Positions 62,562-64,000 of a DNA stretch of 64,000 nucleotides are shown piece after piece. The position numbers and the translations under genes were made by a program. The notes under the pieces are model-generated. The model was not told the origin of the DNA, made no database searches, and worked only from the letters and a program-made list of their open reading frames with translations. The first letter of the stretch is position 1; each line of letters opens with the position of its first letter. Origin of the DNA: Thiopseudomonas alkaliphila (GTDB lineage Bacteria; Pseudomonadota; Gammaproteobacteria; Pseudomonadales; Pseudomonadaceae); NCBI RefSeq assembly GCF_001267175.1, contig NZ_CP012358.1, positions 2,293,001 to 2,357,000 of the forward strand, given 5' to 3'.

Positions 62562-64000
62562 TTATCCCAGCCAAATATTTGCCGTTTGCCCCCGTTCTGC
62601 ATATTTTTGTTCTAGCTGTTGTTTTAATGCGAGCTTAGCGGCTGGGGTGCCATGCACCAAGCGGATATTACTTGGCCAAATACGCATGCCGGTGATAAAG
62701 CGCACTAAGCCCGCTTGGTCGGCATGGGCCGAGTAGCCGCCTAGGGTTTCTATTACGGCTTTAATTTCAATCCGCTGTTGATCAATAGTTACGTAACCTT
62801 GTTTGGGGCCGTATTGTTGTATTTGACGCCCTAAGGTGCCTTCCGCTTGGTAACCAACAAACAGCACGTTGTGCTCTGGGCTATCCAACATAGCTTTTAA
62901 GTAATCCACAATGCGGCCGCCACTACACATACCGCTGGCCGCAATGACAATAGCGGGGCGTTTAGTTTGTTGTAGGTGTTGCACCATTTGTAGGTGATCG
63001 TGGTGCGAATCAATGCTAATCAGTTGTTCAAAAGCTAAGGGTTTGCGCCCTGCTTTTAGTCGTTGCTGGGCTTCTTGGTCCCAAAAGGGTTGTAGTTGAC
63101 GATAGGTTTCACTAAAGCGGCTGGCTAAGGGCGAGTCTAAAATAATGGGTAGCTGCGCCCAGCGTATCGGGCACTGGGATTGGCTTAGGGATGGCGGTTG
63201 GCTGGTTGTTAAGGGGTGTGGCTGTTTTTTGCAGTGGTAAATAATGTCTTCTAGTTCATACAGCAGTTCTTGGGTGCGGCCAATGCTAAAGGCTGGAATG
63301 AGCACGGTGCCACCATCAGCTAGGGCTTGTTCAATCACTTGTTGTAGGCGCTGCCGTCGGTTTTTGCGTGAATCATGTAGGCGATCACCGTAGGTGCTTT
63401 CTATCACTACCGTATCGGCGCGATTAGTAGGCTTGGGCGCGGTTAAGATGGGGGCATAGGGCGCCCCTAAGTCGCCGCTAAAAATGACCCGTTGCTTGTT
63501 TTGTGTTTTAGGGTAGTGGATATCTAGCTCTACATAGGCTGAGCCTAGAATATGGCCGGCACGCTGTAAGCGAATTTTAACCTGTAAATCATCTCGATTA
63601 AGCATGGGTAACCAACGGTTGTAGGGCAGGGCAATAATACGTTTTTCGATCAGTTTTAAATATTGCTCAACGGTGGCTTGATCGCGGCTTACCCCTAGTT
63701 TAAAGGCATCTTCTAGTACTAGGGGTAGTAGTTTGGCTGAGGGTTCGCTGCAAATAATCGGGCCTTGGTAGCCGGCAGCTAATAAATAGGGAAGCCGCCC
63801 CACATGATCAATATGCACATGGGTAACAATCAGTGCTTGTACGTTGTCAATAGCAAAGTTAATTGCTAGCTGTTGGGCGCTGGCTTGTTGATCTGGGCTA
63901 AGTTCAGCGCCCTGAAATAAGCCACAATCAACTAATAAGCTGGTATTGCTGTCTAGCAGTAGCTGATGGCACGAGCCAGTTACACCATCTTTTGCGCCGT
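62562..64000 (-). CDS. Beta-CASP metallo-beta-lactamase-fold RNA-processing-like enzyme (5' end outside)
   Basis: Open from the right edge of the window to a stop at 62562; at least 479 codons. The MBL motif is VTHVHIDHVGRLPYLL; to the right of it the frame continues with GAKDGVTGSCHQLLL and LLVDCGLFQGAE, the family N-terminus. RAGHILGSAYVELDI, VIFSGDLGAPYAPIL and ESTYGDRLHD follow. The beta-CASP part has IPAFSIGRTQELLYELE, then IVIAASGMCSGGRIVDYL, and the C-terminal GGYSAHADQAGLV carries the last metal ligands. Such proteins are ribonuclease-like; the bacterial role of this branch is not well settled. It is convergent with waaL. The start codon lies beyond 64000. Confidence 0.9.
   Translation of the reverse strand, partial: GAKDGVTGSCHQLLLDSNTSLLVDCGLFQGAELSPDQQASAQQLAINFAIDNVQALIVTHVHIDHVGRLPYLLAAGYQGPIICSEPSAKLLPLVLEDAFKLGVSRDQATVEQYLKLIEKRIIALPYNRWLPMLNRDDLQVKIRLQRAGHILGSAYVELDIHYPKTQNKQRVIFSGDLGAPYAPILTAPKPTNRADTVVIESTYGDRLHDSRKNRRQRLQQVIEQALADGGTVLIPAFSIGRTQELLYELEDIIYHCKKQPHPLTTSQPPSLSQSQCPIRWAQLPIILDSPLASRFSETYRQLQPFWDQEAQQRLKAGRKPLAFEQLISIDSHHDHLQMVQHLQQTKRPAIVIAASGMCSGGRIVDYLKAMLDSPEHNVLFVGYQAEGTLGRQIQQYGPKQGYVTIDQQRIEIKAVIETLGGYSAHADQAGLVRFITGMRIWPSNIRLVHGTPAAKLALKQQLEQKYAERGQTANIWLG

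Overview
The window reads as a gammaproteobacterial chromosome, most likely a Pseudomonadaceae member of moderate G+C. The right half carries a waaF-waaC-waaG-waaP-kinase-kinase-kinase-carbamoyltransferase order that I know from the Pseudomonas LPS core locus, together with ppc, putAP, chrA and phoX. The genus is inference.

Bases 1 to about 31,941 look like a mosaic genomic island. Its right edge is a truncated 3' copy of tRNA-Asp (anticodon GTC, 31893-31941) that still has a strong terminator behind it. The intact tRNA is expected to the left of the window. From left to right the island holds: the end of a type I restriction-modification operon (hsdM tail, hsdS) followed by a DUF3800 gene and an unknown gene; an arsenic/metal resistance block (3.5-13.9 kb) with two ArsP/YraQ-type permeases, a SulP transporter plus universal stress protein, and an arsR-arsH-acr3-arsC-flavin reductase-ECF sigma-permease-thioredoxin operon; a recombinase scar zone (14.4-15.5 kb); a GlxA-type regulator divergent from an exported metallo-beta-lactamase-fold protein; and a graveyard of broken genes (17.7-21.5 kb). 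In that graveyard a complete IS3-family element interrupts a DnaQ-like exonuclease. Next comes an integration module (XRE repressor, excisionase-like protein, tyrosine integrase, HD-domain protein). Then a leftward three-gene operon encodes two very large tyrosine-recombinase-like proteins (1051 and 743 aa) and a 230-aa partner, with a divergent CoiA-like gene beside it.

From 32 kb on the sequence looks like stable chromosome: DUF1415 protein, LysR/isochorismatase pair, ppc, TSUP transporter, chromate transporter, an AraC regulator next to putA-putP with a pair of direct repeats 21 bp apart before putA, and a Tat-exported PhoX phosphatase preceded by a Pho-box-like site. The LPS core operon (47.8-62.5 kb) runs from the heptosyltransferases through core kinases and a carbamoyltransferase to a more A+T-rich set of glycosyltransferases and a WaaL-type O-antigen ligase. 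The window closes inside a beta-CASP metallo-beta-lactamase-fold ribonuclease-like gene on the minus strand.

The least explained part is the 24.3-31.3 kb operon of giant recombinase-like proteins plus the CoiA-like gene at the island end. One of the two large proteins has no tyrosine after its last catalytic histidine motif, so it may be a non-catalytic partner.
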